Source: Clostridium drakei
Lineage (GTDB): Bacteria; Bacillota; Clostridia; Clostridiales; Clostridiaceae
Direction: 5' to 3'
Assembly: GCF_000633595.2 (NCBI RefSeq)
Contig: NZ_JIBU02000014.1
Coordinates: 1-64,000 of the forward strand
DNA length: 64,000 nucleotides
The notes under the pieces are model-generated. The model did no database searches, was not told where the DNA came from, and was given only the letters and a program-made list of their open reading frames with translations. The position numbers were made by a program, and so were the translations under genes. This document shows, piece by piece, positions 1-7,374 of this stretch (within the stretch, counting starts at the first letter, position 1; the number at the start of each line of letters is the position of its first letter).

Positions 1-1
1 T

Positions 2-634
2 ATTGAAATGAAGGAAATAGACAAGAGTACAGAAAATGTATGGAGTTTTTTACTTCTTAGCGGATATTTGAAAACCGTGAAAAAGACAAGAAAGCCAGAT
101 GGAAGACTTGTATGTGAACTTGCCATACCTAATATAGAAGTAAAATACTTGTATAATGAGATAATAATGAGCTGGTTCAGGGAAAGCATAAATAATGATG
201 AATTTAACTTTATGTTGAATAGCCTTATAAATGGTGATATAAAAACTTTTGGAAAAATACTTAAAAAATTTGTATTAAGTAGTGTAAGTTATTTTGATAT
301 AAGTGGACAGGAAAGTGAAAAAGTTTATCATGCTTTTGTTCTTGGTATGCTTATAGCACTTTCAGAGGATTATGAGGTAAAATCCAACAGAGAAAGTGGT
401 TATGGAAGATATGATGTAATGATTATTCAAAAGGATAAGAATAAAATAGGAATAATAATGGAATTTAAAAAAGTTGACAGAGATGATGAAGAAGATTTGA
501 AAAAAGCAGCAGAAGAAGGCTTAAAGCAGATAAGGAAAAGAAAATATAAACAAGAACTCATAGCACGAGAAATTAAAAACATAATAGAAATAGGAGTAGC
601 CTTTGAAGGAAAAGATGTTATGGTATTAACCTAG
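2..634 (+). CDS. C-terminal part of an AAA-ATPase-like / PD-(D/E)XK nuclease-domain protein (5' end outside window)
   Basis: The reading frame is open from base 2, so the gene starts left of the window; the first ATG, at 8, is probably internal. The visible part of about 210 residues ends with a PD-(D/E)XK nuclease-like core: a YEVKSNRESGYGRYDVMI segment supplying the Asp, then the strand IIMEFKK carrying the E-x-K pair, then a helix rich in Lys and Glu (DLKKAAEEGLKQIRKRKY). This layout is typical of the DUF1703 proteins, in which an N-terminal AAA ATPase domain is joined to such a nuclease domain. They are common and often multicopy in clostridia; the substrate is unknown. A hairpin terminator follows at 659. 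The family call is fairly firm; the function is not. Confidence 0.7.
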   Translation: MEMKEIDKSTENVWSFLLLSGYLKTVKKTRKPDGRLVCELAIPNIEVKYLYNEIIMSWFRESINNDEFNFMLNSLINGDIKTFGKILKKFVLSSVSYFDISGQESEKVYHAFVLGMLIALSEDYEVKSNRESGYGRYDVMIIQKDKNKIGIIMEFKKVDRDDEEDLKKAAEEGLKQIRKRKYKQELIAREIKNIIEIGVAFEGKDVMVLT

Positions 635-658
635 AGCTTAATTTTAACATGGATTTTA

Positions 659-705
659 AAGAAAGCAAATAGGTGATTTTCATTACTTAGTTGCTTTCTT
701 ATTTG
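659..705 (+). terminator. Hairpin terminator after the nuclease-domain gene
   Basis: AAGAAAGCAA at 659-668 pairs with TTGCTTTCTT at 691-700. The stem lies between the stop of the upstream gene and the cas6 ribosome binding site and is followed by a T-containing stretch. Confidence 0.6.
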
Positions 706-767
706 AAAATTTTAAGTGAAAGTTTTGCTTTGTAATTTAGCAATAAAGCTTGAAGAGGAGAAATATT

Positions 768-1475
768 GTGCGTATATTTGAATGTAATTTTAAGGTTTTT
801 TTAATAAAGAATATATTAAAAGAAGATGTACAGGAGGCTATAAGTAAGTTAATAGACAAATCTTTTTATAAAAATGAGAGCTTGAAAGATTTTCATGAAG
901 AAAATAGGATAAAGGGGTACTGCTTTAATAGCTTGTATCCAATTTCAATAAATAAAGATTATGGTGAAGGTGAAATATACAATTTTCAGATAAGATGTGT
1001 AGGAGAAGAACTAAAAAATCATTTCGTAAAGTTTTTAACTAATGAATATACAACTCATATAAAGGCACTTACTTGCCAGAGTAAAAGCATATTTAAAAAG
1101 CCAATAGATAGGGTCTACAGTATAACTCCAGCTGTAATTAAGATTTCAGATTTAGAAAAAACAGAATACTGGAGAAATAATCACAATGAAGAGGACTTTT
1201 TTGAATACATAAGAGAAAATAGCATAAAAAAGTATGAAGTATTAACAGGTGAAAAAGTAGATAGAAGCTTAAGGATATTTACATATGAAAGAGTAGATAA
1301 CAGGACTCCAATAGCTACTAATTTTAAAGGCAGAAGAATGCTTGGCGATAAAATTACATTGACTGTTGATACAGGGATTGAAGCTCAAAATATTGCCTAT
1401 ATGCTTCTTGGAACTGGTATAGGGGATATGTCTCCTAGAGGATATGGATACATGAATTATCAATATATTAAATAG
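768..1475 (+). CDS. cas6: CRISPR-associated endoribonuclease Cas6 (solitary)
   Basis: Cas6 cuts CRISPR precursor RNA within each repeat. The protein (235 residues from the GTG at 768) has the two-RAMP layout and ends in the glycine-rich loop typical of Cas6, visible as LLGTGIGDMSPRGYGY in the last 25 residues. An internal segment RIFTYERVDNRTPIATNFKG leads into the second ferredoxin-like fold. I chose GTG 768 because AGAGGAG lies 6-13 bases upstream; a TTG at 750 is in frame but precedes that site. No other cas gene (cas8, cas7, cas5, cas3, cas1, cas2) is found in the window; the next genes are unrelated. A degenerate CRISPR repeat begins 18 bases after the stop, and two CRISPR arrays lie 31 kb away. 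The gene is open and looks functional, so it may serve those arrays in trans. I could not assign the catalytic residues. Confidence 0.85.
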   Translation: MRIFECNFKVFLIKNILKEDVQEAISKLIDKSFYKNESLKDFHEENRIKGYCFNSLYPISINKDYGEGEIYNFQIRCVGEELKNHFVKFLTNEYTTHIKALTCQSKSIFKKPIDRVYSITPAVIKISDLEKTEYWRNNHNEEDFFEYIRENSIKKYEVLTGEKVDRSLRIFTYERVDNRTPIATNFKGRRMLGDKITLTVDTGIEAQNIAYMLLGTGIGDMSPRGYGYMNYQYIK

Positions 1476-1493
1476 AGAGAAGGGATAATTTGT

Positions 1494-1525
1494 GTTGAAC
1501 TTTAACATGATATGTATTTGTAAAT
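1494..1525 (+). repeat. Solitary degenerate CRISPR-type repeat behind cas6
   Basis: The sequence begins GTTGAACTTTAACATGATATG and ends ATTTGTAAAT. It matches the array repeats at 32-34 kb over most of its length, with a two-base insertion near the 3' end. There is no second repeat at 60-70 nt spacing, so it is a lone repeat, either a relic of an array or a domesticated Cas6 site. Confidence 0.65.
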
Positions 1526-1549
1526 ATCATGTAATTAAATACTACATAA

Positions 1550-1625
1550 ACTTACCAGCTATGGGAAAAGAAAAAGTGCTTTTAAAGTTTTGAAATATAT
1601 GCTTTAAGGGTGTTTTTTTATTGGG
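1550..1625 (+). repeat. Leader-like fragment with terminator hairpin (repeat family T1)
   Basis: An ACTTACCAGCTATGG segment followed by AAAGTGCTTTTAAAG, TGAAATATATGC and a GGGTGTTTTTTT tail resembles the start of the two CRISPR leaders at 31955 and 33285, which carry the same TTACCAGCC...AAAGTGCCTTTAAAG order. The inner part can fold as a weak hairpin ending in a T-run. Here it follows, rather than precedes, a CRISPR-type repeat. Confidence 0.5.
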
Positions 1626-1745
1626 ATTTTAAGAAATTAAAATTAGATGCAATAACATTACAAATATAGTATAATTTTCATATGTTTAAGTAGGAAATGT
1701 AAATTACTATGAATTAATGATTATTTATAATAAGGAGATTTTATT

Positions 1746-2498
1746 ATGGATTTTAGGAAAGTTTTTGACAGTATTCCTAAAGAGTTTGATGAATGGAGAA
1801 CTCGATATTGCGATGAACTTTTCGCTGATGTTATAGAGTACTCAAAGCTAGGTTGCAGCAAAACAGTTCTTGAAATTGGTCCTGGAACAGGTCAGGCTAC
1901 TGAACCAATATTGAAGACAGGATGTTCCTATTTAGCCATTGAACTAGGTGAAAATCTTGCCGAGTATACAAAGAAAAAATTTAGTTCATATGATAATTTT
2001 CAAATTGTAAATGATGATTTTGAAACATATGATTTTGGTTATAATCAATTTGATTTGGTTTATTCAGCAGCTACCATTCAATGGATACCAGAGAAAATTG
2101 GTTTCAAAAAAGTTTATGATATATTAAAAAATAATGGAACATTTGCAATGATGTTAACTCGAACAGATGAAAAAAGCGCTAATGAAGCCTTATATTTGAA
2201 GATACAGAAAGTATATGCTGAATATTTTCGTCCAGAAACAGAATATACATGCCATTTAAATTATAACAATATCAAAAAATATGGATTTACTAATATTGAA
2301 TATTTTGAGTATCACAAAACAAGAGTACTTAATTCTGATGAGTATGTCTTGTGGATAAGTACTCATGCTACTCATATAACCCTAAAGGAGCCATATAAAT
2401 CAAAATTTTACGCAGGTATTAAAGAGGCTATTTTAAGTTTTGGTAATAATATAAAGCTTTATGATACTATAGTTTTGTATTTGGCAATAAAAGCATAA
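1746..2498 (+). CDS. Class I SAM-dependent methyltransferase
   Basis: This is a 250-residue Rossmann-fold methyltransferase. Motif I is VLEIGPGTGQATEP at about residues 41-54, followed by an acidic end of strand 2 (YLAIELGENL), motif II around VNDDFETYDF and the post-II segment FDLVYSAATIQWIP. The layout matches small-molecule methyltransferases of the methyltransferase-11/25 type; the substrate cannot be read from sequence. The start at ATG 1746 has AAGGAGA a few bases upstream. It is a single gene between two lone CRISPR-type repeats, and no operon partner is visible. Confidence 0.8.
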   Translation: MDFRKVFDSIPKEFDEWRTRYCDELFADVIEYSKLGCSKTVLEIGPGTGQATEPILKTGCSYLAIELGENLAEYTKKKFSSYDNFQIVNDDFETYDFGYNQFDLVYSAATIQWIPEKIGFKKVYDILKNNGTFAMMLTRTDEKSANEALYLKIQKVYAEYFRPETEYTCHLNYNNIKKYGFTNIEYFEYHKTRVLNSDEYVLWISTHATHITLKEPYKSKFYAGIKEAILSFGNNIKLYDTIVLYLAIKA

Positions 2499-2552
2499 TG
2501 TGTCAATATCAACAGAGGTTATGGCATGGTCAGAACTACCAAGTGTTTTTCA

Positions 2553-2663
2553 GAAACAATTATGCGATTAGAATCAGCAAAATATAATCCATCTTTAAAG
2601 TTGGCAATAGATATATCAAGAGCTGTCGAGGCACCTATTGAAGAAATATTTATTTTTGACTAG
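2553..2663 (+). pseudogene. 3' fragment of an XRE-family regulator, duplicate of the gene at 10737
   Basis: The frame reads [18 protein letters not shown] and ends EEIFIFD before a stop. At both protein and DNA level it is nearly identical to the last 37 codons of the XRE regulator at 10737-10934. The HTH start and ribosome binding site are missing; the bases upstream (2499-2552) do not continue the gene. It is a broken partial copy produced by duplication or recombination. Confidence 0.8.
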
Positions 2664-2691
2664 TATTTGTTTAAAAATGTTTTTATAAAAT

Positions 2692-2720
2692 GTTGAACTT
2701 TAACATATATCTAATTAAAT
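2692..2720 (+). repeat. Solitary degenerate CRISPR-type repeat
   Basis: It begins GTTGAACTTTAACATATAT and ends TAATTAAAT, 28 bases after the XRE fragment and 24 bases before the next start codon. The first 14 bases match the lone repeat behind cas6 exactly. No neighbouring repeat at spacer distance is present. Confidence 0.55.
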
Positions 2721-2743
2721 AGCAATTTGAAAGGAATAAGATA

Positions 2744-3328
2744 ATGGATTTTACAGAAATTATGAAACATAATAAAGGATATTTTTCAAAACATACAGAT
2801 GCGCAACCAAAATTACAACGAAAGGCCAAGGAACTATGTTGGAGATACAATCAGACTGGACCATCTGAAGAAGAAAAGAGAAGTAGTATTTTAAAGGAAT
2901 TACTTGGAACGTATCATCCATTAACATTTATTGAACCATCATTTCGCTGTGATTATGGCTTTAATATACATACTCATGGACTTACTGTAATTAACTATAA
3001 TTGTGTTATACTAGATACATCGCCAGTATATATTGGTGCAAATGCATTTATAGCTCCTGGAGTTTGCTTGGCATGTTCTGGTCATGCTATACTTCCAAAG
3101 CAGAGAGCAGAAGGAATTGGAACTTCAAAACCTATTACAATAGAAGATGATGTATGGATTGGTGCTAATGCTGTTGTATGTGGGGGAGTTACTATTGGAA
3201 AAGGCAGCATTATTGGAGCAGGAAGTGTGGTAAATAAAGATATACCAGCAGGGGTAATTGCTGTAGGTAATCCTTGTAAAGTGCTGCGAGAAATTACAGA
3301 AGAAGATTTGATTAGCTTGTCAAATTAA
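2744..3328 (+). CDS. Sugar O-acetyltransferase of the maltose/galactoside acetyltransferase type
   Basis: The family transfers acetyl from acetyl-CoA to a sugar hydroxyl in the cytoplasm. The 194-residue protein opens with the family's helical N-terminus (KHNKGYFSKHTDAQ... ELCWRYNQT), continues into a left-handed beta helix with hexapeptide repeats (IGANAFIAPGVCLAC, IEDDVWIGANAVVCGGVTIG, IGAGSVVNKDIPAG), and ends with the usual VGNPCKVLREI strand. The catalytic His is expected in the CSGHAI segment. The start has AAAGGAATAAGATA upstream. The length matches Maa/LacA. It stands 21 bases before a VOC-family gene, so the two may be co-transcribed. The actual acceptor sugar is unknown. Confidence 0.85.
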   Translation: MDFTEIMKHNKGYFSKHTDAQPKLQRKAKELCWRYNQTGPSEEEKRSSILKELLGTYHPLTFIEPSFRCDYGFNIHTHGLTVINYNCVILDTSPVYIGANAFIAPGVCLACSGHAILPKQRAEGIGTSKPITIEDDVWIGANAVVCGGVTIGKGSIIGAGSVVNKDIPAGVIAVGNPCKVLREITEEDLISLSN

Positions 3329-3349
3329 ATAGAGCAAGGGGGAAAAACA

Positions 3350-3772
3350 ATGATTCAATCAGTTGTACATATTGCTTTAGTAGTGAAAGATTATGATGAA
3401 GCAATAGAGTTTTATACAAAGAAACTTCATTTTACATTAGTAGAAGATACATATCAACCTGAACAGGAAAAAAGATGGGTGGTAGTATCTCCACCAGGTT
3501 CAAATGGAACAACAATATTACTTGCAAGAGCATCTAAGCCAGAACAAAAGCCTTTTATAGGAAATCAAGCAGGAGGAAGAGTTTTTCTTTTCTTAGGTAC
3601 TGATGATTTTTGGCGTGATTATAATGAAATGATAGAAATAGGAATAGAATTTGTTAGAGAACCTAAAGAACAGGATTATGGGATAGTTGCAGTATTTAAA
3701 GATCTATATGGAAACCTATGGGACTTGGTTCAATTCAATGAAAATCATCCAATGTTTAAAAGAGTTAAATAA
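3350..3772 (+). CDS. VOC (glyoxalase/bleomycin-resistance fold) protein
   Basis: The 140-residue protein shows two betaalphabetabetabeta modules: VVHIALVVKDYDEAIEFYTKKLHF at the N-terminus, and FLGTDDFWRDYNEMIEIGIEFVREPK with YGIVAVFKDLYGNLWDLVQ in the second half. His7 and the Glu/Asp near the module ends occupy usual metal-ligand positions. This type covers glyoxalases, dioxygenases and antibiotic-binding proteins, and the sequence does not decide among them. A good AGCAAGGGGGAAAAACA ribosome binding site precedes ATG 3350. It follows the acetyltransferase closely and precedes a GNAT gene by 48 bases, so a three-gene accessory unit is possible. Confidence 0.8.
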   Translation: MIQSVVHIALVVKDYDEAIEFYTKKLHFTLVEDTYQPEQEKRWVVVSPPGSNGTTILLARASKPEQKPFIGNQAGGRVFLFLGTDDFWRDYNEMIEIGIEFVREPKEQDYGIVAVFKDLYGNLWDLVQFNENHPMFKRVK

Positions 3773-3820
3773 ATTTTAAATTTGGATTTATTAATTAAAA
3801 ATTTGTAGAGGAGTAAAAAT

Positions 3821-4339
3821 ATGATTAGAGTTGCTGCGACATATGATATTTTGGAAATAGAAAATATATATAATGAGATTTTAGATTATGAAGAAAAAAC
3901 GGTATCTTATACTAATTGGCAAAAAGGGCTTTATCCAACAGTTGATTATGCTAGAAGTGCTATTGGCAATAGTACAATGTTTGTTGGAGAAAATGAAAAA
4001 GGAATATATGGCTGTGTAGTGCTTAATAGTATACAGCCAAAAGAATATGGCAATATTTCATGGGGCATAAAGGCAAAGCCAAGCGAAATTATGGTCATTC
4101 ATACATTATGTATTCGACCTTCTGAAAGTAGAAAAGGCAAAGGAAAAATAATGATGGATTTTATCGAGAAATATGCCAAAGAAAAAGGATACAAAGCTAT
4201 ACGTCTTGATACTTATGAAGGAAATATTCCAGCTGGAACACTATATCCGAAGCTTGGATATCATTACGTAGGTACAACAAAATTTCATTTTCAAAATGTA
4301 ATATGGGAAAATCTAAAATGTTTTGAAAAATCATTATAG
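3821..4339 (+). CDS. GNAT family N-acetyltransferase
   Basis: The protein has 172 residues. The acetyl-CoA binding region is recognisable: MVIHTLCIRPSESRKGKGK, a variant of the V-x-x-x-x-R/Q-x-x-G-x-G/A loop, followed by a helix (IMMDFIEKYAKEKGYKAIRLDTYE) and the C-terminal AGTLYPKLGYHYVG motif that stacks on the cofactor. The substrate is unknown. The start is preceded by AGAGGAG. It converges with the M50 protease gene, with only two bases between the stop codons, so transcription from the two strands will overlap at the 3' ends. Confidence 0.8.
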   Translation: MIRVAATYDILEIENIYNEILDYEEKTVSYTNWQKGLYPTVDYARSAIGNSTMFVGENEKGIYGCVVLNSIQPKEYGNISWGIKAKPSEIMVIHTLCIRPSESRKGKGKIMMDFIEKYAKEKGYKAIRLDTYEGNIPAGTLYPKLGYHYVGTTKFHFQNVIWENLKCFEKSL

Positions 4340-4341
4340 TA

Positions 4342-5076
4342 TTAAGCCTTAAATCTAGAAATACTTTTAAATATATATTTATAATCAAATACATTATAAA
4401 GGTATATTGCACTGATTGCTAAAAACAAAATCAATATACTATACATAATTATAAACTTTATTTTACTATTTTTATCCAATTTGTAATAAGAATCAGTTTT
4501 ATGTTTTACAGTAAAATTATATGTTTGATAAATACCTGCTAACATAATGAAAATCAATAATAGCTTACTCTTTAATCTATTTACAGATATAAACAAATAT
4601 ATTAAAAATGGAAATCCCATGTAGCATAGAATAGGGGATATTGCTTCAACTATTTGTCCACCATCAAGAGGGCTTACAGGTATTAAGTTTGCTAAATTTA
4701 ATATTATTGAAGTAAATGTTAGTGCTAAAAATGTATAATCACCTGTAACATAGTAAACTATATAGTAAATAAGTCCAAGTATGCCTCCAAATAACGGACC
4801 TGCCATTGCAATGAGTGCATTTTCTTTACAATTTTTAGTGTCTTCATGAATTACATATGCCCCAAAAGGAGTGAAACCTCCAAAAGCAACATCCAATTTT
4901 AAAAATTTTGCCATAATATAATGACCTGATTCATGAATTATAAGCACAAATAAATATCCCACTGAATATTTAAAATTTATAACAAATCCTAACAATAAAA
5001 CTATTAAGGAAACCATTAAAATATTTAATAGAATCTTTTTTATATTTAATTTCTTGATTAAATTTTTATTTTCCAT
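4342..5076 (-). CDS. M50 (site-2-protease type) membrane metalloprotease
   Basis: This is a 244-residue multi-pass membrane protein. The zinc motif HESGH is at residues 48-52 inside a hydrophobic segment, and the second conserved motif NLIPVSPLDGGQ lies around 130-141, supplying the third ligand Asp. Both are diagnostic of the S2P/M50 family, which cleaves substrates within the membrane. At least five hydrophobic segments are visible, with a Lys-rich loop near 195-205. There is no PDZ domain, so it belongs to the compact class like SpoIVFB but lacks evident CBS domains. The substrate is unknown. It is a single gene, convergent with the GNAT gene. Confidence 0.85.
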   Translation of the reverse strand: MENKNLIKKLNIKKILLNILMVSLIVLLLGFVINFKYSVGYLFVLIIHESGHYIMAKFLKLDVAFGGFTPFGAYVIHEDTKNCKENALIAMAGPLFGGILGLIYYIVYYVTGDYTFLALTFTSIILNLANLIPVSPLDGGQIVEAISPILCYMGFPFLIYLFISVNRLKSKLLLIFIMLAGIYQTYNFTVKHKTDSYYKLDKNSKIKFIIMYSILILFLAISAIYLYNVFDYKYIFKSISRFKA

Positions 5077-5239
5077 AATATACCTTGACTCCTATCTAAA
5101 TGTGATAATATACAAAAATCATACCATTTTAGTACTATACCTAAATTATAATAACATAACTTACATATTATAGATATACTGTTAGGTTACCTTTTAAATT
5201 TTTTAGCCTTTATGAGATATTTGGAATAGTATAAAGTGA

Positions 5240-5327
5240 GTCTTAGCAGAACTTATCAAGGCGCGTAGCAGTGATTATACACAATTTGAAGAAGATGGGG
5301 TATTAGCAATGATAGTGATGTACATAA
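5240..5327 (+). repeat. Dispersed imperfect-hairpin repeat (family H), copy A
   Basis: CTTAGCAGAACTTATC at 5242-5257 starts the element; GCGCGTAGCAGTG follows, then GAAGAAGATGGGGTATTAGC and GATAGTGATGTACATAA. The two halves are reverse-complementary with bulges. The copy ends just before the ribosome binding site of the gene at 5345, so it lies in that gene's 5' region. Confidence 0.75.
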
Positions 5328-5344
5328 AAGGAGGGCACCTTAAA

Positions 5345-5710
5345 ATGATTGTTGATGATTTATTAGAAAAATTGAACGAGTTAATGTTTAAAAATATAGA
5401 TTTTGATGAAATTCTGGATTTACGTGATAGCTCCATATTTGATAGAGAATGGAATCGTGTATATAAAGTTGTTGAGGAAGAAAAGAAGATTAAAGGATAT
5501 TCGGAGGAAAATAAACAATTATCAGATGAATATCGTAAAAATGCATATTTCAGAGTATATAATTTATGTGAAAATGATAGTTTAGCTGCTTACATATCAG
5601 ATGATTTTGGTATGATATGTGATAGTGAATTAGTTGGATATACAGATAGTTGGTTAGAAGCGCTAATAAAAACTTATGCTGCATCAAAGATTCCATGTGG
5701 AGATATATAA
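5345..5710 (+). CDS. Small acidic protein of unknown function
   Basis: The protein has 121 residues from ATG 5345, which is preceded by AGGAGGG at good distance; the in-frame ATG at 5309 lies inside the family H repeat and is unlikely. It is soluble, with no membrane segment, and mostly helical. The middle is charged (EEEKKIKGYSEENKQLSDEYRKN) and the C-terminus reads DDFGMICDSELVGYTDSWLEALIKTYAASKIPCGDI. I do not recognise a family; the size and style resemble small immunity-like or accessory proteins, but nothing in the context supports that. A lone CRISPR-type repeat begins directly after the stop. Confidence 0.6.
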   Translation: MIVDDLLEKLNELMFKNIDFDEILDLRDSSIFDREWNRVYKVVEEEKKIKGYSEENKQLSDEYRKNAYFRVYNLCENDSLAAYISDDFGMICDSELVGYTDSWLEALIKTYAASKIPCGDI

Positions 5711-5711
5711 T

Positions 5712-5740
5712 TTTGAACTTTAACATGAGATGTGTACGCG
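5712..5740 (+). repeat. Solitary degenerate CRISPR-type repeat
   Basis: TTTGAACTTTAACATGAGAT followed by GTGTAC matches the first 20 bases of the local CRISPR-type repeats and then diverges. It begins one base after the stop codon of the preceding gene. It is the third such lone repeat within 4.3 kb of cas6. Confidence 0.5.
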
Positions 5741-5981
5741 AAGACTGCATAATAATTAATGTTTGGAGGTGAGAAAGTGTTAATGATTCGCTTAAATTTA
5801 GCATATTTTGGAGGAAATTTCATAACAAATACAAAACTCTATGCAGAATCAGTCTTATAGACAATGGCGATAGCTGCATAGAGATAATTTAAATCGCCAT
5901 ATTCGTTTTAATTTTGAAGTGATAATAAGTCTGATTTTGCAACCTGAACTATTTTAATTAGTGATGAAGGAGCGAATTAGA

Positions 5982-6248
5982 ATGAAGTATATAAATGCTG
6001 TAGAAGTATTACCTAAAAGTCTAATTGATGAGATTCAAAGGTATGTTTCTGGGAAAATAGTGTATATTCCTCAACCAGAAGGCATAAAAAACAATTGGGG
6101 AAGTAAAACTGGTGCAAAAGAGAAAATCGAAAATAGAAACAGAAAAATTAGATTTGAAAAAGAAAACGGTAAAACTATTGATGAACTTATGATTAAATAC
6201 CATCTTTCCTATGATACAATTAAAAAAATTGTATATGTAAAAAAATAG
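5982..6248 (+). CDS. Small HTH protein of the CD3324 type
   Basis: The protein has 88 residues from ATG 5982, with AAGGAGCG upstream; GTG 5961 is in frame but overlaps that site. The N-terminus reads MKYINAVEVLPKSLIDEIQRYVSGKIVYIPQPEG, a signature shared by a small clostridial family. The C-terminal part ENGKTIDELMIKYHLSYDTIKKIVY is a helix-turn-helix resembling the Mor/CD3324 type, in which a short N-terminal segment precedes the DNA-binding domain. A transcriptional role is inferred. It is a single gene with a strong terminator immediately downstream. Confidence 0.7.
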   Translation: MKYINAVEVLPKSLIDEIQRYVSGKIVYIPQPEGIKNNWGSKTGAKEKIENRNRKIRFEKENGKTIDELMIKYHLSYDTIKKIVYVKK

Positions 6249-6258
6249 TTATTTATAA

Positions 6259-6288
6259 TCCCTATAGTTTCAGAACTATAGGGGTTTT
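6259..6288 (+). terminator. Intrinsic terminator
   Basis: CCCTATAGTT pairs with AACTATAGGG around a CAG loop, followed by GTTTTG. It lies 10 bases after the HTH gene stop. Confidence 0.8.
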
Positions 6289-6471
6289 GTGCATAAAATG
6301 ATTATAGTAATTATTTATCTTTTATAGTGATAACAGATTGTTTATTATAATTATAGGATTCTTAAGATAATCAATTTTTTAAAGTGAAAAATAAGCTGAT
6401 TTATGTATATAAATAAAAATTTTTTATATAAACTTAAGAGTCACTTTATAATGAAGGATGGTTGTATTTAA

Positions 6472-7230
6472 ATGGATAAAAACTATACGGATATAAATTC
6501 TAAAATTATTAGTGAATGGTCTGAAAAAGGATGGAAATGGGGTCAACCAATTAGCCATGAGATCTTTGAAAAGGCTAGAAACAATGATTGGTTCGTGCTG
6601 CTAACACCAACTAAACCAGTACCTAAGGAATGGTTTGGTAAAATGGAAAATACTAAAGTACTAGGACTAGCTTCTGGTGGTGGTCAACAAATGCCTATAT
6701 TTACTGCATTAGGTGCAAAGTGTACAGTACTAGATTATTCAGAAAAGCAATTACTAAGTGAAAAAGAAGTAGCCATGAGAGAAAATTACGAAATTAAGTT
6801 AGTTAGAGCGGATATGACCAAGCCTCTTCCTTTTGAAAATGAAGTCTTTGACTTAATATTCCATCCAGTTTCTAATTGCTATATTGAGGATGTTATTCCT
6901 GTTTGGAAAGAATGTTATAGAGTGCTTAAAAAAGGGGGAATATTGCTTGCAGGATTAGATAATGGTATTAATTTTATTATTGATGAAAAAGAAACAGAGA
7001 TAATTCAAAAACTGCCATTCAATCCTTTGAAAGATAAAGAATTGTATAAGACCTCAATAAAAAATGATTGGGGAATTCAATTTTCACATACCATTGAAGA
7101 GCAAATTGGTGGACAATTACAAGCAGGATTTTTGCTCACAGACATATATCAGGACACAAATGGGGAAGGAAGACTTCATGAATTAAATATTCCTTGCTTC
7201 TATGCAACAAGAGCAGTTAAAATAGATTAA
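6472..7230 (+). CDS. Class I SAM-dependent methyltransferase
   Basis: The protein has 252 residues. The SAM-binding motif is VLGLASGGGQQMPIF, where a Gly-rich loop replaces the usual GxGxG, followed by CTVLDYSEKQL with the acidic residue that binds the ribose, RADMTKPLPFENEVFDLIFHPVSNCYI, and ECYRVLKKGGILLAG. The N-terminal segment (ISEWSEKGWKWGQPISHEIFEKAR) is typical of the YcgJ/UbiE-like clostridial group of Trp-rich methyltransferases. The substrate is unknown. The ribosome binding site GAAGGATGG is weak, and ATG 6472 is the only sensible start. It is a single gene. Confidence 0.8.
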   Translation: MDKNYTDINSKIISEWSEKGWKWGQPISHEIFEKARNNDWFVLLTPTKPVPKEWFGKMENTKVLGLASGGGQQMPIFTALGAKCTVLDYSEKQLLSEKEVAMRENYEIKLVRADMTKPLPFENEVFDLIFHPVSNCYIEDVIPVWKECYRVLKKGGILLAGLDNGINFIIDEKETEIIQKLPFNPLKDKELYKTSIKNDWGIQFSHTIEEQIGGQLQAGFLLTDIYQDTNGEGRLHELNIPCFYATRAVKID

Positions 7231-7374
7231 ATAATACAGTATTTATGGTAAAATGAATATATTTAGATGTTGTGATATAATTTGCATATAAATTAAATAA
7301 TAATTATAAGATAATGTGATTACAATTTATATTTTTAGATTCATACAAATAGTGAACTTAGGGGGATTTAGTTA

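Noticed and set aside
768-5740. A complete type I-B CRISPR-Cas system at the left end
   Set aside because: Only cas6 is present; none of the other genes to 31 kb is a cas gene.
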